Assembly (NCBI GenBank): GCA_011372105.1
Contig: DRTT01000141.1
Location: forward strand, 1-21,895
Source of the DNA: Candidatus Aerophobota bacterium
GTDB taxonomy: Bacteria; Aerophobota; Aerophobia; Aerophobales; B3-G15
Reading direction: 5' to 3'
DNA length: 21,895 bases
In this document: in pieces, positions 1-6,583 of the stretch
Layout: every line of letters begins with the position of its first letter
Numbering within the stretch: position 1 is the stretch's first letter
Program-made: the position numbers and the translations under genes
Notes under the pieces: model-generated
Database searches by the model: none
What the model was told of the DNA's origin: nothing
Seen by the model: the letters and a program-made list of their open reading frames with translations, nothing else

Positions 1-85
1 AAGGTGGATTTCGTTCCGGTCACAGCGGCGCGACCGCGAGGGACTCTCACCCTCTTCCCTTAACCTGCAGAAAAACCGGTTTGAA
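1..85 (-). ncRNA. Cobalamin (B12) riboswitch, 3' part cut off by window edge
   Basis: Read on the minus strand, this stretch shows the conserved core of adenosylcobalamin riboswitches in order: GGTTAAGGGAA, then GGTGAGAGTCCC, then the B12-box-like GCGGTCGCGCCGCTGTGACCGG. The remaining 3' part and the controlled gene lie beyond position 1, to the left. Such elements usually repress cobalamin biosynthesis or corrinoid/cobalt uptake genes when B12 is abundant; which target applies here cannot be seen. The element starts just downstream of a near-consensus promoter and after the end of the DUF6062-type gene, so it belongs to a separate transcription unit. The core motif identification is strong; the exact 5' boundary is approximate. 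Confidence 0.85.
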
Positions 86-97
86 AAGAACACTTTA

Positions 98-126
98 AAT
101 ATACCCAATGATTTAAAATCTGTCAA
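98..126 (-). promoter_or_regulatory. Promoter of the cobalamin riboswitch transcript
   Basis: On the minus strand there is TTGACA (126-121), a 17-nt spacer, and TATATT (103-98). This is one base from a perfect sigma70 promoter. The predicted start, near position 91, lies just before the cobalamin riboswitch, so it should drive the riboswitch and the gene beyond the left edge. Confidence 0.75.
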
Positions 127-205
127 GTAAACGCATCAAGCCTTGTCAATTAAATTTAAAAAGACATCTGGGAAAATAGCTCTTTTCGGTATTTTTTCGA
201 CTAAC

Positions 206-222
206 AAAAAGGTGAGACACCT
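206..222 (-). terminator. Short Rho-independent terminator after the DUF6062-type gene
   Basis: On the minus strand, six bases after the TAG stop of the DUF6062-type gene, AGGTG-TCT-CACCT forms a 5-bp stem with a 3-nt loop followed by five T. The stem is short but tight, and it sits where the operon should end, before the separate promoter of the cobalamin riboswitch. Confidence 0.5.
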
Positions 223-227
223 AACTA

Positions 228-956
228 CTAAAATAGAGGAAATTTTGGAAAAAATTTGGTAAATCTTTTTCTGGAATTATTTGAGCTTGTCGTAGAAGAA
301 ATGGGCATTTTACTTCCTGCTATCTTACCCACTATTCTCCTCCAGGAAGTAGCCTCTTTACCAAATCCTTCACGAGAAAAACGGTAATCGTGCTTTCTAA
401 TAAATTCTGTCAGCTGAACCGAAAATTCTCTCAGCTTATTTAATTGATATTCCCTCAGGATATTTTTTTCTTCCCGAGAGGAAAGCTCTGAATAAACTAA
501 AAGAAAATGATACATACATAACCCAAAACCTTGCTTGTATATTTTTTGAAAATCTTTAGAGGAAAAACTTTTTAAGAAGGTTTGAATATACCTATTTTCT
601 GCCTCATTTACAAGTTCACAAACAGGACACCCTTTGCCTGGCAAGAAAAATTCTTTTCCTCTTTCCATATGTTCAACTATAGTTGAACATATATCCTCAT
701 AAATTATGGCTATTCCTAAGGGATTTCCTAATTTTCTGGCAAGTCTGGCATGTTCTGGACAAAATCCATACGAGTTTCTCAGCCTTTCTCTGACTTTATA
801 ATCATTCACAAGTTCGTAAAAAAGAGAAGTTATATATCGTGATTCAGATTTTTCAACAAGAGAACAAATAGGACAGCTCTCCTCTTCCTTTATAGCATCA
901 AGAAGCTCAAAATACGTACTGTCATAAAAAGCTTTCTTCTCAGGTTCCTTTTTCAT
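228..956 (-). CDS. DUF6062-type protein with two CxxC repeats
   Basis: A 242-residue soluble protein of unknown function. It is built as a tandem repeat: residues about 28-80 hold CPIC followed by a long helix and FCPEHARL, and residues about 109-150 hold CPVC followed by a similar helix and GLCMYHFLL. Each half therefore has a CPxC pair and a Cys-x2-His pair, a spacing that could bind zinc or another metal, although no ligand is proven. This layout matches what I recall of the DUF6062 family. The C-terminal about 40 residues are basic and Ser/Asn-rich and look unstructured. No signal peptide or membrane segment is seen. It starts 13 nt after the stop of the histidine phosphatase gene, so both are probably transcribed together under the upstream fluoride riboswitch. 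The ribosome site before ATG is weak. Confidence 0.75.
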   Translation of the reverse strand: MKKEPEKKAFYDSTYFELLDAIKEEESCPICSLVEKSESRYITSLFYELVNDYKVRERLRNSYGFCPEHARLARKLGNPLGIAIIYEDICSTIVEHMERGKEFFLPGKGCPVCELVNEAENRYIQTFLKSFSSKDFQKIYKQGFGLCMYHFLLVYSELSSREEKNILREYQLNKLREFSVQLTEFIRKHDYRFSREGFGKEATSWRRIVGKIAGSKMPISSTTSSNNSRKRFTKFFPKFPLF

Positions 957-969
957 TTAATTCTCTTAT

Positions 970-1623
970 TCAAAAATCAGAAATCCCTAAATTTTCTTTT
1001 AACGTAAAAATATGAGAGGTATCATTCACTCTAAGAATACTAAATTTGTATCCATAAAATCTAACTATATTGATACAACAAGGGTCCTGTCTTATCATCC
1101 AAAATCCAGATTCACCTATCCCGAGCATTTTTAAGATAACAAGTTTTATTATCACTCTATGAGAAACAATTCCTATAAAATGACCTTTGTGTTTTAAAAT
1201 AATTTCCTCTAAAGCTTTAAAGGATCTCTCTGCTGCTTCAGAAAGTGTTTCTCCTCCTGGAATTTTTACTTTATGAGGTTTCTCTTCCCACATTTTGTAA
1301 AGTGCAGGATATTCCTCTTTCACCCTCTCATAACTCTTACCTTCCCATTCTCCATAGTTTAAATCCGAAAAACCCTGACAAGGTATAACTTCCACACTTT
1401 TTGACTGATACCTTGATATGATCTGTGCCGTCTGAAAAGCTCTTCTTAAAGTACTTGAATAGATGGTGGTAAAAGCGACTTCTTGAAGATATTTTCCTGC
1501 TTTTTCAGCCTGTTGTATCCCAACTTCGTCAAGCGGAATATCTATATGACCCCGAAAAATTTTCTTTTTATTCCATTCTGTTCTTCCATGTCTTATAAGA
1601 AAGATAAAAACTCCATCATTCAT
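970..1623 (-). CDS. Histidine phosphatase family protein (phosphoglycerate mutase-like)
   Basis: A 217-residue member of the histidine phosphatase superfamily. The catalytic RHG motif lies at residues 11-13 (IRHGRTEW, His12 the expected phospho-acceptor), followed by LDEVGIQQAEKAG, YSSTLRRAFQTA, LNYGEWEG and a second active-site His in VSHRV near residue 155. Family members remove or shuffle phosphate on small molecules: 2,3-bisphosphoglycerate-independent GpmB-like phosphatases, alpha-ribazole phosphatase (CobC), and broad phosphatases. Substrate cannot be fixed from sequence. The next minus-strand transcript is B12-controlled, which makes CobC possible, but the gene's own leader is a fluoride riboswitch, pointing instead to fluoride stress. 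The ATG is preceded by a GGGGG Shine-Dalgarno 8 nt upstream. Confidence 0.85.
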   Translation of the reverse strand: MNDGVFIFLIRHGRTEWNKKKIFRGHIDIPLDEVGIQQAEKAGKYLQEVAFTTIYSSTLRRAFQTAQIISRYQSKSVEVIPCQGFSDLNYGEWEGKSYERVKEEYPALYKMWEEKPHKVKIPGGETLSEAAERSFKALEEIILKHKGHFIGIVSHRVIIKLVILKMLGIGESGFWMIRQDPCCINIVRFYGYKFSILRVNDTSHIFTLKENLGISDF

Positions 1624-1635
1624 TGTCTATCCCCC

Positions 1636-1670
1636 AAAATAAAAAACTCCTACTTTTTAAAAGTAGGAGT
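1636..1670 (-). terminator. Intrinsic terminator of the fluoride riboswitch
   Basis: Perfect 12-bp inverted repeat (1646-1657 with 1659-1670), in practice a stem of about 10 bp with a small loop, then TTTTTATTTT on the minus strand. It lies between the aptamer and the ribosome site of the histidine phosphatase gene and overlaps the aptamer's 3' end, the arrangement expected of a transcriptional riboswitch. Confidence 0.85.
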
Positions 1671-1718
1671 CATCATCCTGCAAATCGCAGGCTCTTATAA
1701 GGTGAACCCCATCACCTT
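1636..1718 (-). ncRNA. Fluoride riboswitch (crcB motif) with terminator platform
   Basis: On the minus strand the leader contains the complete crcB/fluoride aptamer. Stem AGGTG/CACCT encloses ATGGGGTT; then comes a linker, stem CCTGC-GATTT-GCAGG, and the signature ATGATGACTCCTAC. The GGGG in the first loop can pair with CTCC near the 3' end, as in the known aptamer pseudoknot. The same ACTCCTAC (1670-1663) is the left arm of a 12-bp perfect hairpin with 1646-1657, followed by TTTTTATTTT. Fluoride-bound aptamer would keep ACTCCTAC from forming the terminator, giving fluoride-activated transcription of the histidine phosphatase and DUF6062-type genes. I recognise this by motif and fold; no covariance search was run. 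Confidence 0.88.
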
Positions 1719-1732
1719 CTCTTCTGTATAAT

Positions 1733-1760
1733 AATTTATCTTCTTTAAAAACTAAGTCAA
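1733..1760 (-). promoter_or_regulatory. Likely promoter of the fluoride riboswitch operon
   Basis: On the minus strand TTGACT (1760-1755) is followed after 16 nt by TAAATT (1738-1733). The predicted start near 1726 lies 8 nt before the aptamer's first stem, which fits. TATTAT at 1733-1728 is an alternative -10 with poorer spacing. Confidence 0.5.
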
Positions 1761-1980
1761 GCTGATTTTCTCAAAGCATCAATACTCCATCTTTGGCTGA
1801 TCTCCGCTCTTGAAGTTATACTTCCATAGTATTTTCTGATATTGAACAATAAATGTCAATATCTTTTAGAATGAAATAATTTTTGAAAAATAATAATGAA
1901 AAATTTGCAAAATAAAAGGACTGTTAAGCCTCTCATATCTTTAACAGCAGGAATAGAGGAATTATCTGGGAAGGAAATAA
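1761..1980. other. Non-coding stretch with two inverted repeats
   Basis: No gene is visible between the divergent fluoride-riboswitch promoter and the lacI-family promoter. Two 7-bp inverted repeats stand out: gatattg (1838-1844) with caatatc (1857-1863), and ctgttaa (1921-1927) with ttaacag (1941-1947). Neither has a U-tract. They could be protein-binding sites or weak hairpins, or could be chance in AT-rich DNA. The stretch 1864-1920 is almost pure A/T. Confidence 0.3.
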
Positions 1981-1982
1981 TT

Positions 1983-1998
1983 TTGATAACGCTATCTT
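1983..1998. promoter_or_regulatory. Candidate LacI-family operator, upstream copy
   Basis: TTGATAACGCTATCTT is an imperfect palindrome (GATA..TATC arms) around a central CG at 1990-1991, the usual form of a LacI/PurR-type operator. It lies just upstream of the -35 of the regulator's promoter. Confidence 0.45.
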
Positions 1999-2005
1999 AA
2001 AAGAC

Positions 2006-2034
2006 TTGACAAAATTCCATATCTTGGTAATTAT
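2006..2034 (+). promoter_or_regulatory. Promoter of the lacI-family gene and probably the sugar locus
   Basis: Perfect -35 TTGACA (2006-2011), a 17-nt spacer and AATTAT (2029-2034, 4 of 6). It lies between two candidate LacI-type operators, so autoregulation by the downstream gene is likely. Confidence 0.6.
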
Positions 2035-2035
2035 A

Positions 2036-2049
2036 TGAAAACGTTATAA
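2036..2049. promoter_or_regulatory. Candidate LacI-family operator, downstream copy
   Basis: TGAAAACGTTATAA has a central CG (2042-2043) inside AACGTT, typical of LacI-family operators. It overlaps the expected transcription start, so a bound repressor would block the promoter. Its centre is 52 bp from that of the upstream copy, close to five helical turns. Confidence 0.5.
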
Positions 2050-2074
2050 AAAATCCTGAAAGAGGGAATTGTAA

Positions 2075-3094
2075 ATGCCAAATGTTACCCTGAAAGATGT
2101 CGCAAAAGAAGCAGGAGTTTCAATAAGCACTGTATCAAGGGTTATCAGGGAACAAAATGCTGTTCGTCCTGAAACGAGAAAGAAAGTAATGGAAGCTATA
2201 AAGAAGCTCAACTACTATGTAGATACTACTGCAAGAGCCATGGTCAAAAAGCAAACAAAAACAATAGGCCTCAGTATCTCCGATATATCAAATCCCTTTT
2301 ATCCTCCGTTGCTTAGAGGGGTGGAGAATACAATCAACAAGTTTGGCTATAGTTTAATCCTGTGTAACACTGATGAAGATGCTGAAAAAGAAAAACAGTA
2401 TCTCAAAGTGATGTTAGAAAAAAGAGTAGATGGACTGATTGTTTCTCTTGCAAGTCCAACCAATGTATCCATTCTCAAAGAATTTGAAAAAAGAAATATA
2501 CCTATTGTGTGTGTAGATAGAAAAGCCGAAGATATAGAAGTTGATACTGTAAGTGTGGATAATTTCTATGGTTCATTTGCTGCTGTGGAACATCTCTTGA
2601 AATTAGGTCACACCAGAATTGCAATGATAAGTGGTATAAGAGGTATTACCACCACAGAGGAGAGAATAAAAGGTTATATTGAGGCATTAAAAAAGTATGA
2701 GGCAGATGAACCAATCATAGTTGAAGGAAAATCAACAATAGAGGGAGCTATAGAGGCAACCGAAAAAGTGTTAAAACTCGACCCTCTTACTGCCATTTTT
2801 TCCTGCAACAATTTAATGACACTGGGTGTTTACATAGGACTTAAAAAAAATGGCAAGAAAATACCAAAGGACATAGCTGTTGTTGGTTTTGATGATTTAG
2901 ATTGGGCAGATGCTTTAAATCCCCCTCCAACTGTTGTCTCTCAACCTGCTTATGCAATAGGCTCTACAGCAGCTCAAATGCTGATTCAGAGGATATTAAA
3001 GGAGGGGCCAAGCAAGAAACAAAATATTGTATTAAAAACAGAACTTATTGTGCGAGAATCCTGTGGTATCAGGTTAAAAAGACAGAATGTGTAA
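2075..3094 (+). CDS. LacI-family transcriptional regulator of the sugar locus
   Basis: A 339-residue regulator of the family's normal length. Residues 4-24 (VTLKDVAKEAGVSISTVSRVI) form the LacI helix-turn-helix, and residues about 45-56 the hinge helix (NYYVDTTARAMV). Residues about 60-335 are the periplasmic-binding-protein-like effector domain: IGLSISDISNPFYPPLLRGVE, VDGLIVSLAS, VDNFYGSFAAVEHLL, HTRIAMISG, and near the end DIAVVGFDDLDWADALNPPPTVV. It heads the transporter and sugar-phosphate genes, so its effector is probably the imported sugar or a phosphorylated intermediate. Two LacI-type operators flank its promoter, which suggests autoregulation. The ATG follows an AGAGGGA ribosome site. 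Confidence 0.93.
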   Translation: MPNVTLKDVAKEAGVSISTVSRVIREQNAVRPETRKKVMEAIKKLNYYVDTTARAMVKKQTKTIGLSISDISNPFYPPLLRGVENTINKFGYSLILCNTDEDAEKEKQYLKVMLEKRVDGLIVSLASPTNVSILKEFEKRNIPIVCVDRKAEDIEVDTVSVDNFYGSFAAVEHLLKLGHTRIAMISGIRGITTTEERIKGYIEALKKYEADEPIIVEGKSTIEGAIEATEKVLKLDPLTAIFSCNNLMTLGVYIGLKKNGKKIPKDIAVVGFDDLDWADALNPPPTVVSQPAYAIGSTAAQMLIQRILKEGPSKKQNIVLKTELIVRESCGIRLKRQNV

Positions 3095-3162
3095 GGAGGG
3101 GGCTCAAGAAAAAAGAGGGTTGAAAAACTCCTAAAAAAGTAAATACAAGAGGAAAGGAGGTG

Positions 3163-3216
3163 ATGGAATTATTCGGTAAACACAACACAAGGATAAAGAG
3201 GTGTATCATTAAATGA
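3163..3216 (+). other. Possible 17-codon leader ORF after an extended Shine-Dalgarno
   Basis: GGAAAGGAGGTGAT (3151-3164) matches the 16S rRNA anti-Shine-Dalgarno almost perfectly. However, the only nearby start, ATG at 3163, lies unusually close to it. The ORF is 17 codons. Its TGA overlaps the ATG (3213) of a 9-codon ORF, whose TGA (3240-3242) in turn overlaps ATG 3239 of the binding-protein gene. It could be a coupled leader or a chance chain; no conserved peptide is recognised. Confidence 0.2.
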
Positions 3217-3247
3217 GGGCGAAGATAATAAAAGGAGGATGAAGATA

Positions 3248-4744
3248 ATGAACATGAGAAAAAGTAGAAAAGTAATCATGTTGCTGGTTATTTTAGGCCT
3301 TGTAATGGGAGGGTTTTCTGCTATCGCTATTGCACAGAAAACTACTATAAACGTGCTGGCCAGTAAACCCCACAGCAACGTAGTAGATTACTTTGGAGCT
3401 GAATTTGAAAAAGCAACAGGTATTAAAATCAACAAGATAGAGGTTCCTTACCCTGTTCTTTTTGATAAAGTGATGACAGATCTTATAACTGGAACAGGAG
3501 CTTATGACCTTGTTTGTGTAGCTGCTGGGTGGGCAGGCGATTTTGTGGGTGGTAGATGGGTTCTGCCTCTTGAAGGACTGATGGACAAGTATGGCTATCC
3601 TGATTGGGAAGATGTCACTCCAGCTATCCAGAAAACGGTAAAATGGAGTGGTAAAATATACGCACTTCCTTACGATGGTGATTGTCACAATTTCTACTAT
3701 CGAAAAGATGCTTTAGAGAATCCTGAGTACCAGGCAAAATTTGAGAAAAAATATGGCTACCGTTACAATGTCCCTCCAAAGACCTGGGAAGAAGTAAGAG
3801 ATATTGCTGAGTTCTTCAATGGATGGGACTGGGATAATGATGGAGAGAAAGAGTACGGGATAGAATTTATCGCAAAACGCAAGACTCAAGCTCAATGGAG
3901 CCTGATGGATATAGCTATACAGTATGCAGTTCTTCGGGGAGGACCAGATAAATACCATGGTGTATTTTTCTTTGACCCGGAAACCATGGAGCCCCTTGTA
4001 AATACTCCAGGATGGATTGAAGGAATGAGAATGATCCAGGAACTTGCAAAATACGCTCCTCCTGGTATTTTAAGTTACGGATATTCAGAGGAAAGAATTA
4101 CCTTTGTAAAAGGACAGTGTGCTATGGCATTTGACTGGGGTGATATTGGTGTCATGGAGCAGTATCCAGAAAAATATGGAAGTAATGTTAAAGGGCTTTT
4201 GGGATATTCACCTCTACCGGGAGCAGAAAAAGTATGGGACAGAAAAGAAGGAAAGTGGCTTCATCAGTATAATCAAATTAACTTCCTTGATTTCGGAGGA
4301 TGGATCTGGTGCATTCCAAAGACTTCTAAGAAAGCAGATGCAGCTTATAAGTTTGGTACATACATAACTGATCCTGAGAGAAGCTTACTGGAAGTAACAG
4401 GTATTAATTACTCTGGTGCTAACCCCTGGCGAATAAGTCACTTTAAACGAGTAGACAAGTGGCTGGAGGCAGGGTGGAACAAGGAATCGGCTGTAGATTA
4501 CCTAACTGCTCTGCAGGGTATACTTGGTGATCCTGAAGCTGTGTTAGACTTAAGAATTCCTGGAACAGCAGAATACTATGACTATCTTGATCTGTATCTA
4601 AGCAAAGTCCTCGCAGGAGAAATGACTCCAGAGGAGGCTTGCAAGAAGGTCTATGATGCCTGGGAAGATATCACAGAAAAATACGGTAGAAAGAAGCAAC
4701 TCAATCTCTATCGTGAATCTTTGGGATTAAAGCCTCTGAAGTAA
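3248..4744 (+). CDS. Sugar ABC transporter substrate-binding protein (family 1)
   Basis: Extracellular solute-binding protein, 498 residues from the chosen start. ATG 3248 is preferred over ATG 3239 because the AAAGGAGG ribosome site ends at 3238, directly against the earlier ATG. The N-terminus has basic residues, a hydrophobic stretch (VIMLLVILGLVMGGF) and a signal peptidase I-type end (AIAIAQ). There is no lipobox cysteine, so the protein should be free in the periplasm or secreted. The mature part shows family 1 features: INVLASKPHSNVVDYFGAEFEKATGIKINKIEV, LPYDGDCHNFYYRKDAL and PPKTWEEVRDIAEFF. It is long for the family and rich in Trp and Tyr, common in carbohydrate binders. It precedes two MalF/MalG-type permeases, its transport partners. 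The ligand is not identifiable. Confidence 0.92.
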   Translation: MNMRKSRKVIMLLVILGLVMGGFSAIAIAQKTTINVLASKPHSNVVDYFGAEFEKATGIKINKIEVPYPVLFDKVMTDLITGTGAYDLVCVAAGWAGDFVGGRWVLPLEGLMDKYGYPDWEDVTPAIQKTVKWSGKIYALPYDGDCHNFYYRKDALENPEYQAKFEKKYGYRYNVPPKTWEEVRDIAEFFNGWDWDNDGEKEYGIEFIAKRKTQAQWSLMDIAIQYAVLRGGPDKYHGVFFFDPETMEPLVNTPGWIEGMRMIQELAKYAPPGILSYGYSEERITFVKGQCAMAFDWGDIGVMEQYPEKYGSNVKGLLGYSPLPGAEKVWDRKEGKWLHQYNQINFLDFGGWIWCIPKTSKKADAAYKFGTYITDPERSLLEVTGINYSGANPWRISHFKRVDKWLEAGWNKESAVDYLTALQGILGDPEAVLDLRIPGTAEYYDYLDLYLSKVLAGEMTPEEACKKVYDAWEDITEKYGRKKQLNLYRESLGLKPLK

Positions 4745-4760
4745 ATATTTCTTATAATCT

Positions 4761-4792
4761 CCGAGAAAGCCCATATATATGGGCTTTCTCGG
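4761..4792. repeat. 32-nt perfect palindrome between binding-protein and permease genes
   Basis: Arms ccgagaaagcccatat and its exact complement (4777-4792) meet with no spacer, giving a potential 14-bp RNA stem with a small loop. No T-run follows (GGGCCAAAAAGG), so it is not a full terminator. It lies 17 nt after the binding-protein stop and just before the permease ribosome site. By analogy with malE-malF, such a stem-loop may protect the upstream mRNA and keep binding protein in excess over permease; partial termination is also possible. Confidence 0.85.
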
Positions 4793-4809
4793 GCCAAAAA
4801 GGTGATACA

Positions 4810-5688
4810 ATGCTCAGAAGAAGGAAAAATAAATGGCTGATCAAATGGTACTTCATTCTTCCTACAATAATTTTCTTTATATTTATGGTCATCTTTCCCA
4901 TGATCTGGTCTCTTCGTCTTTCTTTTTTCAGCTGGCACGCTGCCACTGGAACTGCCATGAGATTTGTGGGGTTGAAAAACTTTTATACTATTTTTGTTAA
5001 AGATGAAAGGTTCTGGGCTGATTTATTTTTCACTCTTCTATATGTGGGGTCAGTGGTAGTAATAGAGCTTTTCTTAGGCTTAGGCCTTGCTTCTCTTTTA
5101 AGTCGCAGGTTTCGTTTTCGCAATTTTTTCCGGATAATTTATCTTCTTCCCATGACCGCTCCCCCCATCACAGTAGCTGCCCTCTGGAGAATGTTCTTAC
5201 AACCTGATGAGGGAGTAATTAATAAAATCTTAGGCTTATTTGGTTTACCTGTTATTAAGTGGGTTACAGACCCAACTCTGGCACGCATATCATTAATTAT
5301 TGTCGATGTATGGCAATGGACTCCCTTTATGTTTTTAGCTCTCCTTGCAGCCCTGCAGTCTATGCCCCAGGAAATATACGAAGCTGCCTCTGTTGATGGA
5401 GCATCTCGGTGGCAAATTTTCTTATTTGTAACCATACCCCTTCTATTTCCAATAATTATAACCTTAGTCCTCCTCCGAGCAATAGATGCCTTCAAGTTAT
5501 TTGAACTTGTCTATGGAATAACGGGAGGAGGACCTGCTGGAAAAACAGAATCTCTCTCTTACTATATTTATCTGCGAGGACTTTCCTATTTTGATATAGG
5601 ATATGCTTCAGCTTTATCCTGGGTTTTCTTAATAGTGGTTTTGGGTGTTAGTATTTCTGTTTTGAAAAGTTTAAGGAGGAAACTGTAA
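4810..5688 (+). CDS. Sugar ABC transporter permease, MalF/UgpA type
   Basis: A 292-residue inner-membrane permease with six predicted membrane segments, the first at about 12-32 (FILPTIIFFIFMVIFPMIWSL). The cytoplasmic EAA loop that docks the ATPase is clear: YEAASVDGASRWQIFLFVTIPLL at about residues 193-216. The later TGGGPAGKTESLSYYIY segment is typical of MalF/UgpA/LacF proteins. It pairs with the next permease, whose ATG is 1 nt past this stop, and with the preceding binding protein. The ATG follows a weak AAAAAGGTG ribosome site, weaker than that of the binding-protein gene, which agrees with lower permease dosage. No ATPase gene is encoded in the locus. Confidence 0.93.
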   Translation: MLRRRKNKWLIKWYFILPTIIFFIFMVIFPMIWSLRLSFFSWHAATGTAMRFVGLKNFYTIFVKDERFWADLFFTLLYVGSVVVIELFLGLGLASLLSRRFRFRNFFRIIYLLPMTAPPITVAALWRMFLQPDEGVINKILGLFGLPVIKWVTDPTLARISLIIVDVWQWTPFMFLALLAALQSMPQEIYEAASVDGASRWQIFLFVTIPLLFPIIITLVLLRAIDAFKLFELVYGITGGGPAGKTESLSYYIYLRGLSYFDIGYASALSWVFLIVVLGVSISVLKSLRRKL

Positions 5689-5689
5689 G

Positions 5690-6538
5690 ATGGGTTTTAA
5701 AAAGAAAATAGGGGTGGTTTCTTTTTGGGTAGCTATTATAATATTTTCCATCTGGACATTATTCCCATTTTTCATGGCTGTGGTCACTTCCTTTAAAAAA
5801 CTTGCCGAATCTTACACTCCCACATTTATTCCTTATCTGCAGTTTAAACCTTCCTTTTACGCCTGGACGGCTTTATGGGGAGAGGAATTTCAGATGTTAA
5901 GTAGAGCATTAATCAACAGTATTGTAGTTGGCGGTGTAAGCTCCTTTATAGTATTGATTTTGGGGTGCTTAAGCGGATATGCTCTTTCAAGATTCATATT
6001 TGAAAAGTGGAAAAATAAAGATATTGCCACCTGGATACTTTCCTTAAGAATGATGCCTCCTGCAGTGGTTCTCATTCCTATATTTTTAATGATGCGAACA
6101 CTTAACATTTTAGATACCTGGCGAAGTCTCATTCTTACTCATGTTCTTTTCAATTTACCTCTTGCTGTGTGGTTGGCAATGGACTTTTTTAACGAACTTC
6201 CTAAGGAAATAGAAGAATCCGCACTAATAGACGGATGCTCTCGATTTGGAGCTTTTTTAAGAATAGGGCTACCTCTTTCTTCTTCCGGCCTTGTAGCTAT
6301 TTATATACTGAGTTTCATTTTTTCCTGGGGTGAGTTTTTATTTGCGGTAGGCCTTACCTATAATCGAGCGATAACTTTTCCTGTTCAAATCACAAGTTTA
6401 TTTTTAAGCACCGAGGGTTTAAATTTTCCTCGAGTTTCCTCTTTAACTCTTGTAGCAATTACTCCCCCTATACTTCTTGCTATTCCCTTATCCAAGTATC
6501 TAATTCGAGGTTTAACTCTTGGTGCAGTAAAGGGTTAA
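5690..6538 (+). CDS. Sugar ABC transporter permease, MalG/UgpE type
   Basis: A 282-residue membrane protein, partner of the preceding permease. The N-terminal segment (VVSFWVAIIIFSIWTLFPFFMAVVTSFK) and five further hydrophobic spans match MalG-type permeases. The EAA loop reads IEESALIDGCSRFGAFLRIGLPLSSSGLVAI at about residues 177-207, with Ser and Ile in place of the more common Ala residues. The C-terminus (YLIRGLTLGAVKG) is the typical GLTxGAVKG ending of the family. AAGGAGGAAA upstream of the ATG is a strong ribosome site inside the previous gene, indicating coupled expression. Confidence 0.93.
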   Translation: MGFKKKIGVVSFWVAIIIFSIWTLFPFFMAVVTSFKKLAESYTPTFIPYLQFKPSFYAWTALWGEEFQMLSRALINSIVVGGVSSFIVLILGCLSGYALSRFIFEKWKNKDIATWILSLRMMPPAVVLIPIFLMMRTLNILDTWRSLILTHVLFNLPLAVWLAMDFFNELPKEIEESALIDGCSRFGAFLRIGLPLSSSGLVAIYILSFIFSWGEFLFAVGLTYNRAITFPVQITSLFLSTEGLNFPRVSSLTLVAITPPILLAIPLSKYLIRGLTLGAVKG

Positions 6539-6583
6539 AAATTCGTCAATTTCTACAATAAACTTAGAGAGAAACTTTGTAAA

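Noticed and set aside
1483..1731. Plus-strand 82-codon frame across the fluoride riboswitch
   Set aside because: It overlaps the phosphatase gene and the riboswitch on the other strand; composition and context do not support coding.
3293..3688. Minus-strand reading frame of 131 codons inside the SBP gene
   Set aside because: Lies wholly within a clear SBP coding region, is Cys/Ser-rich with no family resemblance, and has no ribosome site.
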